46,179 nt of DNA, taken from JAFGMR01 sp964632755 (GTDB lineage: Archaea; Halobacteriota; Methanosarcinia; Methanotrichales; Methanotrichaceae). The translations under genes and the position numbers were made by a program. The stretch spans positions 1 through 46,179 of the forward strand of contig CAZWDT010000012.1 of NCBI GenBank assembly GCA_964632755.1. Reading direction: 5' to 3'. Below are positions 30,327-38,416 of the stretch, piece by piece (the stretch's first letter is position 1; each line of letters begins with the position of its first letter). Below the pieces are notes generated by a model. The model made no database searches and was not told where the DNA came from. It saw nothing but the letters and a program-made list of their open reading frames with translations.

Positions 30327-31199
30327 GTGGATCAAAGGATCGGTCGAGATATGCATATGACGAGGGGAATTCCTGCAAAGTCGGCGAAAGCGCCGGATCA
30401 TGAGGCCAGGGAAGAGCGTCTCTTCTGGGAGGGGCTGAAGAAGGAAGGATCGGAGGTCGAGCTCAGGTATGCGCGGGATCTGCCCGATGATGCGCCCGCG
30501 TTCATCATCCGGCATCTTATGGAGTTCGAGGAGGAGGTTTCTCGCTTCTGTTTTGAGGGAGGAAAGGGCCTGGTTCTCGATGCAGGGTGCGGAAATGGCA
30601 ACCTCTTGATGCACGCCTTGCGGATCTATCCCGACTCGATATTCGATTATGTGGGGATCGACTTCTCTAGAAATATGCTCGATCGGGCGGCTGCCAGAAC
30701 GAGGGGGATGAATCGCGTCCACTTCATCCAGGGCGGCCTCGCCAGCCTTCCCTTCAGGGATGGGTCCTTCGATCATTTGATATCTAGCGGCGTCCTGACC
30801 TGCCTATCATCTATGGACGAGGCCGAGGCCTCCCTCGCCGAGTTCGGCCGTGTGCTCTCTTTCGGCGGGATACTCGCAGTCGACTTCTTCAACAATCGGT
30901 CCCCGACAACGCTCATGCGCCGCCTCTGCGGCGAGAGGATGGATCCGCCCGAGTACATTTCCCCGAAGGCCTTTCGAGGTCTCTTGGAGGATGCCGGCTT
31001 CAAGCCCTTTTCCGCAAAGGGCTTCGACTTCAAGCCCTGTCAAGGCTACCTATTCATGAGCAGGCTTCGGTTATTCGATCCATGCTTCATCCAGGAGCGC
31101 TTCTCCAGGATCGTGGAAGCGGCTATCCAGCCTCGCATCCCGGCCCTCAGCCGCTTTGGCTATAGGATATATGTGAGATCAAAGAAGGATTCGGCGTAG
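30327..31199 (+). CDS. Class I SAM-dependent methyltransferase
   Basis: The protein has 290 residues from a GTG, or 282/280 from ATGs at 30351/30357; no start has an ideal ribosome-binding site. The methyltransferase core is clear: motif I VLDAGCGNGNLLMHAL (residues 83-98), motif II DYVGIDFSRNMLDRAAA, VHFIQGGLASLPFRDGSFD and the post-motif strand GGILAVDFFN. A C-terminal cap with EYISPKAFRGLLEDAGFKPF resembles small-molecule (UbiE/Coq5-like) methyltransferases. The substrate is unknown. It stands alone downstream of a repeat tract and converges on the papain-like gene. Confidence 0.85.
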   Translation: MDQRIGRDMHMTRGIPAKSAKAPDHEAREERLFWEGLKKEGSEVELRYARDLPDDAPAFIIRHLMEFEEEVSRFCFEGGKGLVLDAGCGNGNLLMHALRIYPDSIFDYVGIDFSRNMLDRAAARTRGMNRVHFIQGGLASLPFRDGSFDHLISSGVLTCLSSMDEAEASLAEFGRVLSFGGILAVDFFNNRSPTTLMRRLCGERMDPPEYISPKAFRGLLEDAGFKPFSAKGFDFKPCQGYLFMSRLRLFDPCFIQERFSRIVEAAIQPRIPALSRFGYRIYVRSKKDSA

Positions 31200-31211
31200 C
31201 GGAAACGACGG

Positions 31212-31219
31212 AAAAAAAG
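31212..31219 (-). terminator. T-tract terminator of the papain-like gene
   Basis: The plus strand has aaaaaaa about 22-29 bases beyond the papain-like stop, read as a T-run on the minus strand. A G-rich tract (gggggggggtcc) lies between. The 41-base gap also separates the convergent methyltransferase gene. Confidence 0.4.
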
Positions 31220-31240
31220 AAGGGAGAAGGGGGGGGGTCC

Positions 31241-32464
31241 TTAGACCACCTCTATCTCCACGACGACGTCGTTATAGTCCCTGTCGCCGAGGCCATAGAG
31301 GTCCTCCCAAGCGAGATCCCACTTAGTGGTTCCTCGCTGTACCTTGATGACGTGGTCGCACGCATCCTTGTTCCAGGCGTGCAGCGTGTAGTAGGTATTG
31401 CCGTCGGGGGTCTTCAAAGCGAAGATGAGCCTCTGGCCTGCGGAGAACGTGCCAACGTCGAAGCTCTTTCCTACAAGCGAATCGACCGCCTTGAAGATGG
31501 TCTTCGCCGTCGGATAAGCAAGCTGGAACTCGTTATCGAAGCCAGCTGACTTGCTCTTGAACTTCGCAACCACTTTTCCGGCCTTGGGCATGATGATGTC
31601 GTCGTTGAGGGCGGGGAACTCCGCAGTGTAGAAGCAGAACGATCGCCCTAGCTCGCACTCGCCATAGCCTATCTTGAACCAGCCCTTCTCTCCCCAGGAG
31701 GTGTTCCAGCTGTTCTTGCAGATCCAGCACCTTTCAGCCTCGTTGAATCCCACTACGGCTATCGCGTGATAGCCCTTCAGGTCTCCGCGGGCGTGCCGAT
31801 AGACCCCGCCCCTGTAGGAGAAGAAGTCGTCGTAGACCGCCATTCCCGAGACGAGCGGCCCGTGGCGGTATATCCACTCCTTTGCCTGGGACTCGTTGAG
31901 GATCTTCCTCCAGCCCTGTATCTTGATGATCCTCTTCGCCCTGTCGGAACAGGTCTTGCAGGGCTGGTCCTGGTCCTTGTAGGGGAAGCAGGCATCATCA
32001 GGAATTCCCCTATCGCGAACGTAGTTCAAGGCCGGCTCGAAGCTCCATCCAGTGCACTTCGCCCCTCCGCAGAAGAACAGGTCCGCCTCGGATAGGTCGG
32101 GCTCGAGGTATGGATTCCTCCTGAATATCTCCAGGTTGGACTCGACAACAGCGGTCGTTGCGAATGAGACGCATGCGCCGCATCCCTTCTGATCCTTGAT
32201 CGATGTGGTCCAGTCCCTACTTGCAACGCTCCTCCAGTCCCATGACGATGGATAACTGAAGGCTATGCCTTCGCTTGCAGCGAGCGCATCCTCGTGTGCG
32301 AGCGTTGCCTTCATCGCCTTCATCTCCTCCGCGTCGACCTTCAGGCCCAGGTACTTCGCTCGGTCTGCATCGGAGAGCTTGGTCATGGAGGTTGCTCCAG
32401 CCGACCATCCTAGTCCCTTATCGCTTACAGCCGCCCTAATCGCCATAATCTCATCCAATGACAT
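31241..32464 (-). CDS. Papain-family (C1A) cysteine protease with C-terminal DUF4114-like domain
   Basis: The protein has 407 residues. The triad is complete: Gln92 and Cys98 in DQKGCGACVSFA, His233 in GYHAIAVVGF, and Asn251 in CKNSWNTSWGEKGWF, with many extra Cys for disulfides. Residues 1-65 resemble a short propeptide. The C-terminus carries WEDLYGLGDRDYNDVVVEI, the calcium-binding hallmark of DUF4114. I start at the ATG at 32464 because AGGAG lies eight bases upstream and the TATA box at 32536-32550 puts transcription start downstream of the alternative ATG at 32527. From 32464 no signal peptide is visible, although the cysteines and DUF4114 suggest export. It is a single gene. Confidence 0.88.
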   Translation of the reverse strand: MSLDEIMAIRAAVSDKGLGWSAGATSMTKLSDADRAKYLGLKVDAEEMKAMKATLAHEDALAASEGIAFSYPSSWDWRSVASRDWTTSIKDQKGCGACVSFATTAVVESNLEIFRRNPYLEPDLSEADLFFCGGAKCTGWSFEPALNYVRDRGIPDDACFPYKDQDQPCKTCSDRAKRIIKIQGWRKILNESQAKEWIYRHGPLVSGMAVYDDFFSYRGGVYRHARGDLKGYHAIAVVGFNEAERCWICKNSWNTSWGEKGWFKIGYGECELGRSFCFYTAEFPALNDDIIMPKAGKVVAKFKSKSAGFDNEFQLAYPTAKTIFKAVDSLVGKSFDVGTFSAGQRLIFALKTPDGNTYYTLHAWNKDACDHVIKVQRGTTKWDLAWEDLYGLGDRDYNDVVVEIEVV

Positions 32465-32535
32465 AATGATATCTCCTGTTAATTCCGCTGCAATCATCAC
32501 CATCGATGCCGCTCGAACGAGCAGCATTATTCCTG

Positions 32536-32550
32536 CATAAATATAAATAG
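32536..32550 (-). promoter_or_regulatory. TATA box of the papain-like protease gene
   Basis: The minus-strand sequence TATTTATATTTATGC predicts transcription start near 32515 and a leader of about 50 bases before the ATG at 32464. Confidence 0.6.
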
Positions 32551-33035
32551 AATTCCCGATTCATCCCTCATCCAGGCCTATCGGCAGGAGAATGGGCCTG
32601 TCAGCGCGATGTAGCAATTACATCATAAGATCGCCATATAAAACATGCTCGCGATCAAGCGGGTATGCACCTCTTGGAGATTCCCCCATACGCCTTATTG
32701 GGCAACATATTGATTAACTTTTCTCAGAAAATCAACGAGACACACAAAGACAATTTGAGAAGCTATCGCGGCATGTTCCAGGGAATGACCCATTCTTAGT
32801 ATTAAATAATGCGAAAATAGCATCGTATAATATCTCCGTGATGATGAATTTTTTGGGCGATCTGTCTCATGGCGGGTATCCATACTACTTATATATATAT
32901 CAAATATACATATATAACTCCATATATTCGTAGTTCGTACAGTGGATCATGAGTGTGGGCAATTGACATTGGCCTTCGGTTAAGCCCCCCACCCCCCCCT
33001 AAACCGGCCTCTAACTTCATGTGAATCAATGACAT

Positions 33036-33051
33036 GAAAGATATAAATATT
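33036..33051 (+). promoter_or_regulatory. Consensus-like BRE/TATA promoter in the AT-rich island
   Basis: The sequence gaaag followed by atataaatatt matches the archaeal BRE plus TATA arrangement. Transcription would begin near 33073, a few bases before an ATG at 33080. Confidence 0.5.
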
Positions 33052-33079
33052 TTCTAATGTTGTGGGTCGTGAATTCGTT

Positions 33080-33280
33080 ATGGGTTGGAATTTGGGTCTG
33101 CCTTGGAATACGGCATCAATGGATATTGATTCTCCCAGAGAATCCCTCGTAATGACTTTTTATGAGACCGCAAGCTGCAGACGGATTATGGAAACTCCAA
33201 CCTATTTCAGAATCACGACCCCATTCGCCCAAAAACTCCGAACTATTTTTTATATATTGCTAATGTATAATATATCTTAA
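33080..33280 (+). CDS. Possible leaderless small protein of 66 residues
   Basis: The frame runs from ATG (MGWNLGLPWNTASMDIDSPR...) to TAA at 33280, 29-34 bases behind a good TATA box, as leaderless archaeal genes are. It ends in a hydrophobic FYILLMYNIS. No family is recognised, and the coding quality (rare composition, no GC bias at third positions) is weak. It could equally be a non-coding transcript or a chance frame. Confidence 0.25.
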   Translation: MGWNLGLPWNTASMDIDSPRESLVMTFYETASCRRIMETPTYFRITTPFAQKLRTIFYILLMYNIS

Positions 33281-33289
33281 TTGTAATTT

Positions 33290-33973
33290 TCACGCCTTCC
33301 CGTATCTCTCCAGATATGACTCGATGTACGAGCGGACATCGCCCCCCCGGTAGATCCCGGAATGGCCCTCACAGAGGATATCGGCATCAAGCGTAAGCAG
33401 CTTCTCCATCGAGCTTCGCCAGTCGGCCATATCCGATCCCCAACGGGGCGAGAAGGGGCCGTGGATATCCTGGCCGAAGAGGACGCGGCCGTCCTCTGTA
33501 TCGATCCAGACCGAGATCGATCCCGGCGTGTGGCCCGGCGTATGCAGGAAGTGGAACTCGATCTCTCCGAGGCGCAAGACCTCCTCTTCGCCCATCAATA
33601 GCGTATCGACCATGACCGGCGTATAATCAAGGCCGTACATCCCTGCGGCTGTGAGGCCGGGGTCGTCCCCTTCCACGCCTGCGCGGTCCTGCAGATGGGC
33701 GACGACATGGCAGTTGTATCGCTCCTTCAAGGCAGCCATCCCTCCGACGTGGTCGATATGGCAGTGCGTTGCGATAAGGGTGGATGGGCCGGCATCGAAC
33801 CCCAGGCGGCGCATGTTCTCCTCGATCCTCTCAACGCCCAGGCCGGCGCCCGCGTCCACAAGCACCAGCTCACCTCCCGCATCCACCAGGTAGACGCAGC
33901 AATCGTAGGAGTGGGAGAGCTTCGACCCCCCGACCACGTAGACCCCGCTGCAGATCCTCTTTGGCCCTCTCAT
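33290..33973 (-). CDS. Metallo-beta-lactamase-fold hydrolase
   Basis: The protein has 227 residues. Zinc ligands are clear: His70, His72, Asp74 and His75 in ATHCHIDHVGG, a later His in LHTPGHTPGS, Asp in LFGQDIHGP and the last His in CEGHSGI. Length and the LVDAGAGLGVERI start match glyoxalase-II-like archaeal hydrolases, usually thioester or lactone hydrolases. The substrate is unknown. It lies 21 bases behind the sequon-rich membrane protein and is probably co-transcribed with it. Confidence 0.88.
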   Translation of the reverse strand: MRGPKRICSGVYVVGGSKLSHSYDCCVYLVDAGGELVLVDAGAGLGVERIEENMRRLGFDAGPSTLIATHCHIDHVGGMAALKERYNCHVVAHLQDRAGVEGDDPGLTAAGMYGLDYTPVMVDTLLMGEEEVLRLGEIEFHFLHTPGHTPGSISVWIDTEDGRVLFGQDIHGPFSPRWGSDMADWRSSMEKLLTLDADILCEGHSGIYRGGDVRSYIESYLERYGKA

Positions 33974-33994
33974 GATTGGGACTCTCGCGTCTGC

Positions 33995-34843
33995 CTACTT
34001 AGAGCTAGTGGCTCCCTCCTCCGCCTCGCGAAATGACCGAAGCCGCTTCATGCTCAGGTAGTAGTCCAGAGCGATGAGGGAGGCGAGAAAGATGATGAGG
34101 AGAAGCGACATCTGGAGGTATCGAGGAGCATCCACCCTGTAGTAGCTCACGTCGAGTGCCGGCGGGGCTTCGTCCCATGTGAGGATGTAGACGCCGTCGA
34201 TGACCTCGACGCTTGCAGGCGTTGGCCTTGCGATCCCAAGCATCCTCTCCCCAGTTACATATCCTGGCGGAAGCACGACCCTAACAGGCCCAGAGACGCT
34301 CATGGGGGAGATGAACCGCTGCCCCTGGCCCGGAAGCTCGATTCGAAGGAGGCCTTTGACTTCTCTTGGAAATACGAGGCTATACTGATGCTCGCCCCGC
34401 CAGAAGGTGTAGGTGCTGTTGATCATCACCGTTCCAAGAACTGCATCCTGAAGCGTAATAGAATCCGTCTTCTGAAGGAGGACGACCTCCATGCCGCTTG
34501 CATTGACCGGCAGCTCCACAACGACGCTCGAGGGCGAGACGCGATATGTCGTCCCATTGAAGCCACTTAGGCTGGCGGCGGTCGCGTTCAGGCTGGCATT
34601 TGTGGCGTTCAGGCCAAAAAGAGTGGCGTTCCTGCTCGAAACAGCGGTATTCAGGCTGGAATCGGAAGCGAACGGGGTCGAAACTGCCGAATTCATATTG
34701 ACATCGGTTGCGTTCCTGCTCGAAACGGCCGCACTCAGGCTGGAGTCGCTGGAGCTGTTGCCCGGGCTTCCCGCGGTATCCGCTCCGGCCAGGGCAAGGC
34801 TCAGCAAGAGCATCAGTGCGACGACGGCCGGAGTTCGCTTCAT
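33995..34843 (-). CDS. Sequon-rich secreted membrane-anchored protein (DUF5803-like?)
   Basis: The protein has 282 residues: a signal peptide (VVALMLLLSLALAGADT), a Ser/Asn/Ala repeat region (about 25-95), a beta-rich domain, and a C-terminal TM helix (YLQMSLLLIIFLASLIALDYYL) with a basic cytoplasmic tail. The repeat region contains many N-glycosylation sequons (NSS, NAT, NAS, NGT) and an internal duplication based on SSLN/SAAVSSRNAT. The beta-domain, with VVLPPGYVTGERMLG and a WDEAPPALDVSYYR approach to the TM helix, faintly resembles DUF5803 of archaea (from memory). It has its own TATA box, and the transcript would be almost leaderless. Confidence 0.6.
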   Translation of the reverse strand: MKRTPAVVALMLLLSLALAGADTAGSPGNSSSDSSLSAAVSSRNATDVNMNSAVSTPFASDSSLNTAVSSRNATLFGLNATNASLNATAASLSGFNGTTYRVSPSSVVVELPVNASGMEVVLLQKTDSITLQDAVLGTVMINSTYTFWRGEHQYSLVFPREVKGLLRIELPGQGQRFISPMSVSGPVRVVLPPGYVTGERMLGIARPTPASVEVIDGVYILTWDEAPPALDVSYYRVDAPRYLQMSLLLIIFLASLIALDYYLSMKRLRSFREAEEGATSSK

Positions 34844-34865
34844 CCTTTGCCAGTTGCCACTCGTT

Positions 34866-34875
34866 GATATAAAAG
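34866..34875 (-). promoter_or_regulatory. TATA box of the sequon-rich protein / MBL operon
   Basis: The minus-strand sequence CTTTTATATC is centred 27 bases before the ATG at 34843, which suggests a nearly leaderless transcript. Confidence 0.5.
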
Positions 34876-34909
34876 ATGACTATATCCTCCCTTCCCATCC
34901 AAAGGGAGC

Positions 34910-34918
34910 GTTTATTAG
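34910..34918 (+). promoter_or_regulatory. TATA box of the HAD phosphatase gene
   Basis: The sequence gtttattag is centred 29 bases before the ATG at 34943. It is divergent from the promoter at 34866, with about 35 bases between them. Confidence 0.45.
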
Positions 34919-34942
34919 CGATGGCGGCAATTATTAGCCGAG

Positions 34943-35713
34943 ATGGATATCGAATCGTTGCTCATCGACCTCGACGGCGTCCTCTATGTGGGAAAAGAGC
35001 CGATCCCAGGAGCCGCCCGACTCCTGGAGATGCTGGAGGAGAAGGGCTACAATTACCGCTTCGTCTCCAACACCACGCGCAGGCGAAGAAGCTCTGTCGC
35101 AAAGCGTCTCTCGGAAATGGGCTTTTCGATACCGGAGGAGAGGATATTTACGCCGCCCCTCGCAGCAGTCGAGAGGATGAGGCGAGAGGGAAGGAAGAGG
35201 TGCTACCTCCTCACAACCGGGGATGTCGAGTGCGACTTCCTGGAGAGCGGGATCACGGTCGCCGATCGAGATGTCGACTACGTCGTGATGGGAGATGCAG
35301 GAGCTGACATGACGTTCGACAGGCTGAATGCGGCTCTGCGGTTGATCCTCGACGGCGCAGGGCTTCTCGCGCTCGAGCGGGATCGATACTGGCAGGAGGA
35401 GGGAGGCCTCGTCCTATCGACCGGACCCTTCGTTGCAGCGCTCGAGTATGCGACAGGCGTCGAGGCCGATCTCTTAGGAAAGCCGTCATCCGCCTTCTTC
35501 CAGATGGCTCTAGACGATATGGGGGCAGCTCCGGAGAAGACTGCAATGATTGGCGACGACGTCCTGACCGATGTGGGCGGAGCCCAAGCGCTAGGCATGT
35601 TCGGAATCCTCGTAAGGACCGGGAAGTTTCGCCCTGAGCTTGCGGCATCATCCGATGTGAGGCCGGATCTGGTGCTCGACTCCATCGCCGACCTTGCCGG
35701 ATATCTAAAGTAA
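34943..35713 (+). CDS. HAD-superfamily phosphatase, subfamily IIA (NagD-like)
   Basis: The protein has 256 residues. HAD motif I is DLDGVLY (Asp9 nucleophile, Asp11), motif II FVSNTTRR, the Lys of motif III in LLGKPSSAFF, and motif IV MIGDDVLTDVGGAQALGM. A type IIA cap between motifs II and III matches NagD/pyrophosphatase-like proteins. It probably hydrolyses a small phosphate ester. It heads a two-gene run with the GNAT gene and converges on radB. Confidence 0.9.
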   Translation: MDIESLLIDLDGVLYVGKEPIPGAARLLEMLEEKGYNYRFVSNTTRRRRSSVAKRLSEMGFSIPEERIFTPPLAAVERMRREGRKRCYLLTTGDVECDFLESGITVADRDVDYVVMGDAGADMTFDRLNAALRLILDGAGLLALERDRYWQEEGGLVLSTGPFVAALEYATGVEADLLGKPSSAFFQMALDDMGAAPEKTAMIGDDVLTDVGGAQALGMFGILVRTGKFRPELAASSDVRPDLVLDSIADLAGYLK

Positions 35714-35792
35714 TTGGAGAGGGAGAAACATTTCGAAGATCGCGAAGGGTTTGCATCTTTCAAGAGGCTCGCCCACATCAACCCCATCCCCG

Positions 35793-36248
35793 ATGAGGCA
35801 GGAGGGCACGGGACCCCTGATCATCAGGAGGTTTCGGCCAAGCGATATGCAGGAGGTGATGGATCTGGACAGGGAGGTCAAGGGAGGCTACGACGTCAAT
35901 ATATTCGCCACGTTCTACGAGTACCATCCCCAGACCGTGCTTGTGGCGGAGGTCTCCGGCAAGGTTGCAGGCTCCATCCTGGGATTCATGCATTCACCGC
36001 TCCAGGGCAGGATCTTCTGGCTGGCAGTTCGGCCCCGGTTCCAGGGCCAGGAAATCGGTCGCCGTTTGATGGCCACCCTCATAAGGAACTTCAGGAGGAT
36101 GGGGGCTTTATCCGCAACGCTGGAGGTAAGGATCAGCAACCGGAGGGCACAAGCCCTCTACGCCTCGATGGGATTTGCTCCAATGACGATCTCTCCCGCA
36201 TACTACTCGGATGGCGAAGCGGCATTGATCATGACGCGGCAGCTGTGA
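35793..36248 (+). CDS. GNAT-family N-acetyltransferase (RimI-like)
   Basis: The protein has 151 residues from an ATG at 35793; an in-frame TTG at 35751 would add 14 residues without conservation. It shows the GNAT pattern: IIRRFRPSDMQEVMDLDRE start, AGSILGFMHSP, the acetyl-CoA-binding motif VRPRFQGQEIGRRLMATLI, then LEVRISNRRAQALYASMGFAPM. It resembles RimI-type protein N-terminal acetyltransferases, but the substrate is uncertain. It follows the HAD gene and converges on radB with three bases between the stops. Confidence 0.85.
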   Translation: MRQEGTGPLIIRRFRPSDMQEVMDLDREVKGGYDVNIFATFYEYHPQTVLVAEVSGKVAGSILGFMHSPLQGRIFWLAVRPRFQGQEIGRRLMATLIRNFRRMGALSATLEVRISNRRAQALYASMGFAPMTISPAYYSDGEAALIMTRQL

Positions 36249-36251
36249 GGC

Positions 36252-36923
36252 TCACTCCACGCCTGTGGCGGTGAGTGCGAACTGGGCCGTCGCCCCCTCA
36301 GGCTCCGATCTGTGCTTGACGATCCTCGCCCTTCTGCGCCCTTCGCCGATCCTCTCCAGGGCGATGATCGCCTTGCAGATATGCTCCATCGACCTGCCCC
36401 CGATCGGCCGTAGATCGCCCGTCTGGATATCGGTGTAGACCTGGTTAGTGATGACCACAGGGATGCGCTCCCTTCTCGCGATCTCCTGCAGCTCGGAGAG
36501 CTGGGCCGTTAGAGCCCTCATGACAGGCCGATTGTCGTCTGCCTCAAGCACCGCTCTGTAGAGGGATGTCGCTGAGTCGACGATCATCAGTCCCACGCCC
36601 TCTTTGATCAATTGCGAGGCCTCCCGTATTGCAGCGTGCTGTTCCTCGAGGCTCATAGGCTCAAAGACGATTATCCTCGATGCGATCTCCTTTGCGCCCT
36701 CCCCCGCTATCTGCCTGAACCTCTCGGGGGAGAAGCCCTCCGAATCGATGAAGACCACCCGTCGCCCCCTGGATACCGCCTGGATCGAGAGCTGCAACAC
36801 TATGTTCGTCTTGCCGCTGCCGGAATCGCCATAGATCTGGGTGATGATACCACCCTCGAAGCCACCCCCCAGCAGGGCATCGATCGATGGACAGCCGGAG
36901 GGAAGTCGTTCCACTACTGTCAT
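36252..36923 (-). CDS. radB: DNA repair and recombination protein RadB
   Basis: This 223-residue archaeal RecA/RadA paralogue helps recombination. Walker A is GDSGSGKT (residues 32-39), Walker B is VGLMIVDSAT, and the C-terminal IPVVITNQVYTD and IGGRSMEHICKAIIAL match euryarchaeal RadB. It lacks the N-terminal helix-hairpin-helix domain of RadA, as the family does. It is the last gene of the operon with marker 9, CitG-like and DUF447. Confidence 0.93.
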   Translation of the reverse strand: MTVVERLPSGCPSIDALLGGGFEGGIITQIYGDSGSGKTNIVLQLSIQAVSRGRRVVFIDSEGFSPERFRQIAGEGAKEIASRIIVFEPMSLEEQHAAIREASQLIKEGVGLMIVDSATSLYRAVLEADDNRPVMRALTAQLSELQEIARRERIPVVITNQVYTDIQTGDLRPIGGRSMEHICKAIIALERIGEGRRRARIVKHRSEPEGATAQFALTATGVE

Positions 36924-36941
36924 GGGCCTCGCGATTGCGAT

Positions 36942-37562
36942 CTAGTAGAAATCATCAAGGCGCTCGACCAGGAGGTCCATTGCTGCGATCTCCCTTGGAC
37001 CGCCGCACCGGCCGACTATCCTCCCGATCCTCCTGATCTCGTCGAGGTAGGACTCCTGATTCAAGGCAAAGAAGCGGGTGGCTGCAATGGCTGCCTCCAC
37101 GACCCCGCTCAGGCCTCGATTGATCGCTCGAAAATCCCGACGAATCACCTCGCCTTGTACGAACTCGAGCGTCTCGATCAGTATATCCAGGCGAAACGGT
37201 TCGCAGCGAAACTGCGCCCAGGACTCGGCATCCTTCAACGTGAGCTGGCCGTGGCGGCGCTGGAACCTGTCGGGCGGGAGGTCGCCAAGAGCAGTCTCCA
37301 CCACCACCATGGGATCATGGGTGACGTTTGCGACGAGCGCCCCGTTCGCGATCACGTTCTCATATGTGTGCGTCCCGGAAAATAGCCTCACCTTCACCTC
37401 CATTCCGCTCTTGATTATGCCAATGGAGGCTGCATTGGGCTCTCCATCTGCCTCAGTTGTGACGACCACCTCGTTTATCCCTTCGCCGAATCCGAGTTCC
37501 GAAAGCCTTGAGGGATCGGATATCAGATGGGATCGATCATCGCAGTTAGATTCTTCAACAAT
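36942..37562 (-). CDS. DUF447 family flavin-reductase-fold protein
   Basis: The conserved part is clear: EGINEVVVTTEADGEPNAASIGII near the start (in pieces GFGEGINEVVVTT, EPNAASIGII), VKVRLFSGTHTYENV, and FRAINRGLSGVVEAAIAATRFF. These match the archaeal DUF447 FMN-binding split-barrel fold. The first GTG (37469) lies inside this conserved part and would cut off GFGEGINE. The frame is open further upstream, where GAGGTGAT (37569-37576) lies six bases before an ATT at 37562 that overlaps the previous stop. I therefore place a non-standard ATT start there (206 residues); a CTG at 37526 is an alternative. The function is unknown. Confidence 0.75.
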   Translation of the reverse strand: MVEESNCDDRSHLISDPSRLSELGFGEGINEVVVTTEADGEPNAASIGIIKSGMEVKVRLFSGTHTYENVIANGALVANVTHDPMVVVETALGDLPPDRFQRRHGQLTLKDAESWAQFRCEPFRLDILIETLEFVQGEVIRRDFRAINRGLSGVVEAAIAATRFFALNQESYLDEIRRIGRIVGRCGGPREIAAMDLLVERLDDFY

Positions 37563-38416
37563 TATAATATCACCTCAAAACACCCATCCAGAAGCGCGAT
37601 GAAGAGGCTCGCGGCCATGATGTCGGCGGTCGACCCTGGGTTTATCCCTTCCTTCAGGAAGGCGGAGTCTAGCTCCCTTGCAAGTTGGATGGGATCGTCC
37701 CCGCATAGCGCAGCCTTTGCCCTCTTCGAGACCTCCCTCGCCTTATCGAGTCCATGCTTCGCCTGGATGAGGCTGTCCTCATGGCCTGCCAACGCCTCAA
37801 GAAAGGTCAGGACGAGGCCGTCGTTTGGCCCAAGCTCCGCCACCCTCTCGCGCAGCAGCGCTGAGAGCTGAAAGCTCCTCGCAAATCCGTTCGACCATTC
37901 CCTTGCGATCAAGTCATGCCCCTTTGAGAGCCTCATCAGATCGATCAACGATAGCTCGCGGCGGCGGATCTCCTCCTCGGCGGATCGGTCCGCGAGGCTG
38001 AGCTGGTCGACGCGGGCAACCCTCGCTCCGGATAATTGAAATGCCTCGTAAAAGCGGATGGCGTCCTCGACGGTGGACCCTTCCAAGACCCGGAGGAGGG
38101 CATCCATGAGATCGCCTTCCTGTCCGGCAGCCATCGTCAGCGGGATGAGGAGCGTAACCTCGCCGAAGTGTGTGTTGCAGGAGAGGCCAAAGCGTCTCCA
38201 TCCCTCGACTGCCTCCAGGATCAGGGACCCGATCCCCGCCTGGCTGGCCGCAGCCTTTCGAAAGACCGGATAGGCGGAGACGGCGCTTGCGAGGAAGTGG
38301 CGAAATCCCATCTCGGGATGATCGTGGCACCTGTCCACGTTCCCTGGCTTGGGCCCTGCGGAGAGCTCTAAAAGCATTGCAAGCTGTGCGCACTGGGCGT
38401 AATGATCGGCGTTCAT
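37562..38416 (-). CDS. Triphosphoribosyl-dephospho-CoA synthase-like protein (CitG/MdcB family)
   Basis: The protein has 284 residues. The family motifs are LAMLLELSAGPKPGNVDRCHDH near the N-terminus (LSAGPKPGNVDR), FGEVTLLIPLTMAAGQEGD, and GLVLTFLEALAGHEDSLIQAKHG (AGHEDSLI), ending in ELDSAFLKEGINPGSTADIMAASLFIALL (NPGSTADIMA). In bacteria the family makes the prosthetic-group precursor of citrate lyase. Methanogens have no citrate lyase, and archaeal members may act in another nucleotide or pterin pathway (unknown). The ATG overlaps the marker 9 stop as ATGA, so the upstream extension is rejected. Confidence 0.82.
   Translation of the reverse strand: MNADHYAQCAQLAMLLELSAGPKPGNVDRCHDHPEMGFRHFLASAVSAYPVFRKAAASQAGIGSLILEAVEGWRRFGLSCNTHFGEVTLLIPLTMAAGQEGDLMDALLRVLEGSTVEDAIRFYEAFQLSGARVARVDQLSLADRSAEEEIRRRELSLIDLMRLSKGHDLIAREWSNGFARSFQLSALLRERVAELGPNDGLVLTFLEALAGHEDSLIQAKHGLDKAREVSKRAKAALCGDDPIQLARELDSAFLKEGINPGSTADIMAASLFIALLDGCFEVIL

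Larger units (their letters stand above)
32551..33289. other. AT-rich intergenic island without a clear gene
   Basis: About 740 bases that are much richer in A and T than the surroundings. It holds a perfect small hairpin (gatgta-gcaat-tacatc, 32608-32624), an alternating AT tract (32885-32931, tatatatatatc...), a C-tract (32984-32999), a consensus-like archaeal promoter at 33036-33051 and a short frame behind it. Frames elsewhere in it are short and unlike any family I know. Low-quality matches to mobile-element ends were looked for and not seen. Confidence 0.5.

Noticed and set aside
29976..30776. Long minus-strand frame across the repeat tract
   Set aside because: It lies opposite the phosphatase and methyltransferase genes, has no recognisable domain, and its repeated MSTARSA segments only mirror the DNA repeats.
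32695..32883. 62-codon minus-strand frame in the AT-rich island
   Set aside because: Its ATG is only about 10 bases from the nearest TATA-like tract, too close for transcription to begin ahead of it, and the protein has no family resemblance.
34380..34898. Minus-strand frame with Glu/Arg/Phe pentad pattern
   Set aside because: The five-residue rhythm comes from the repeats of the true gene read one base out of frame.
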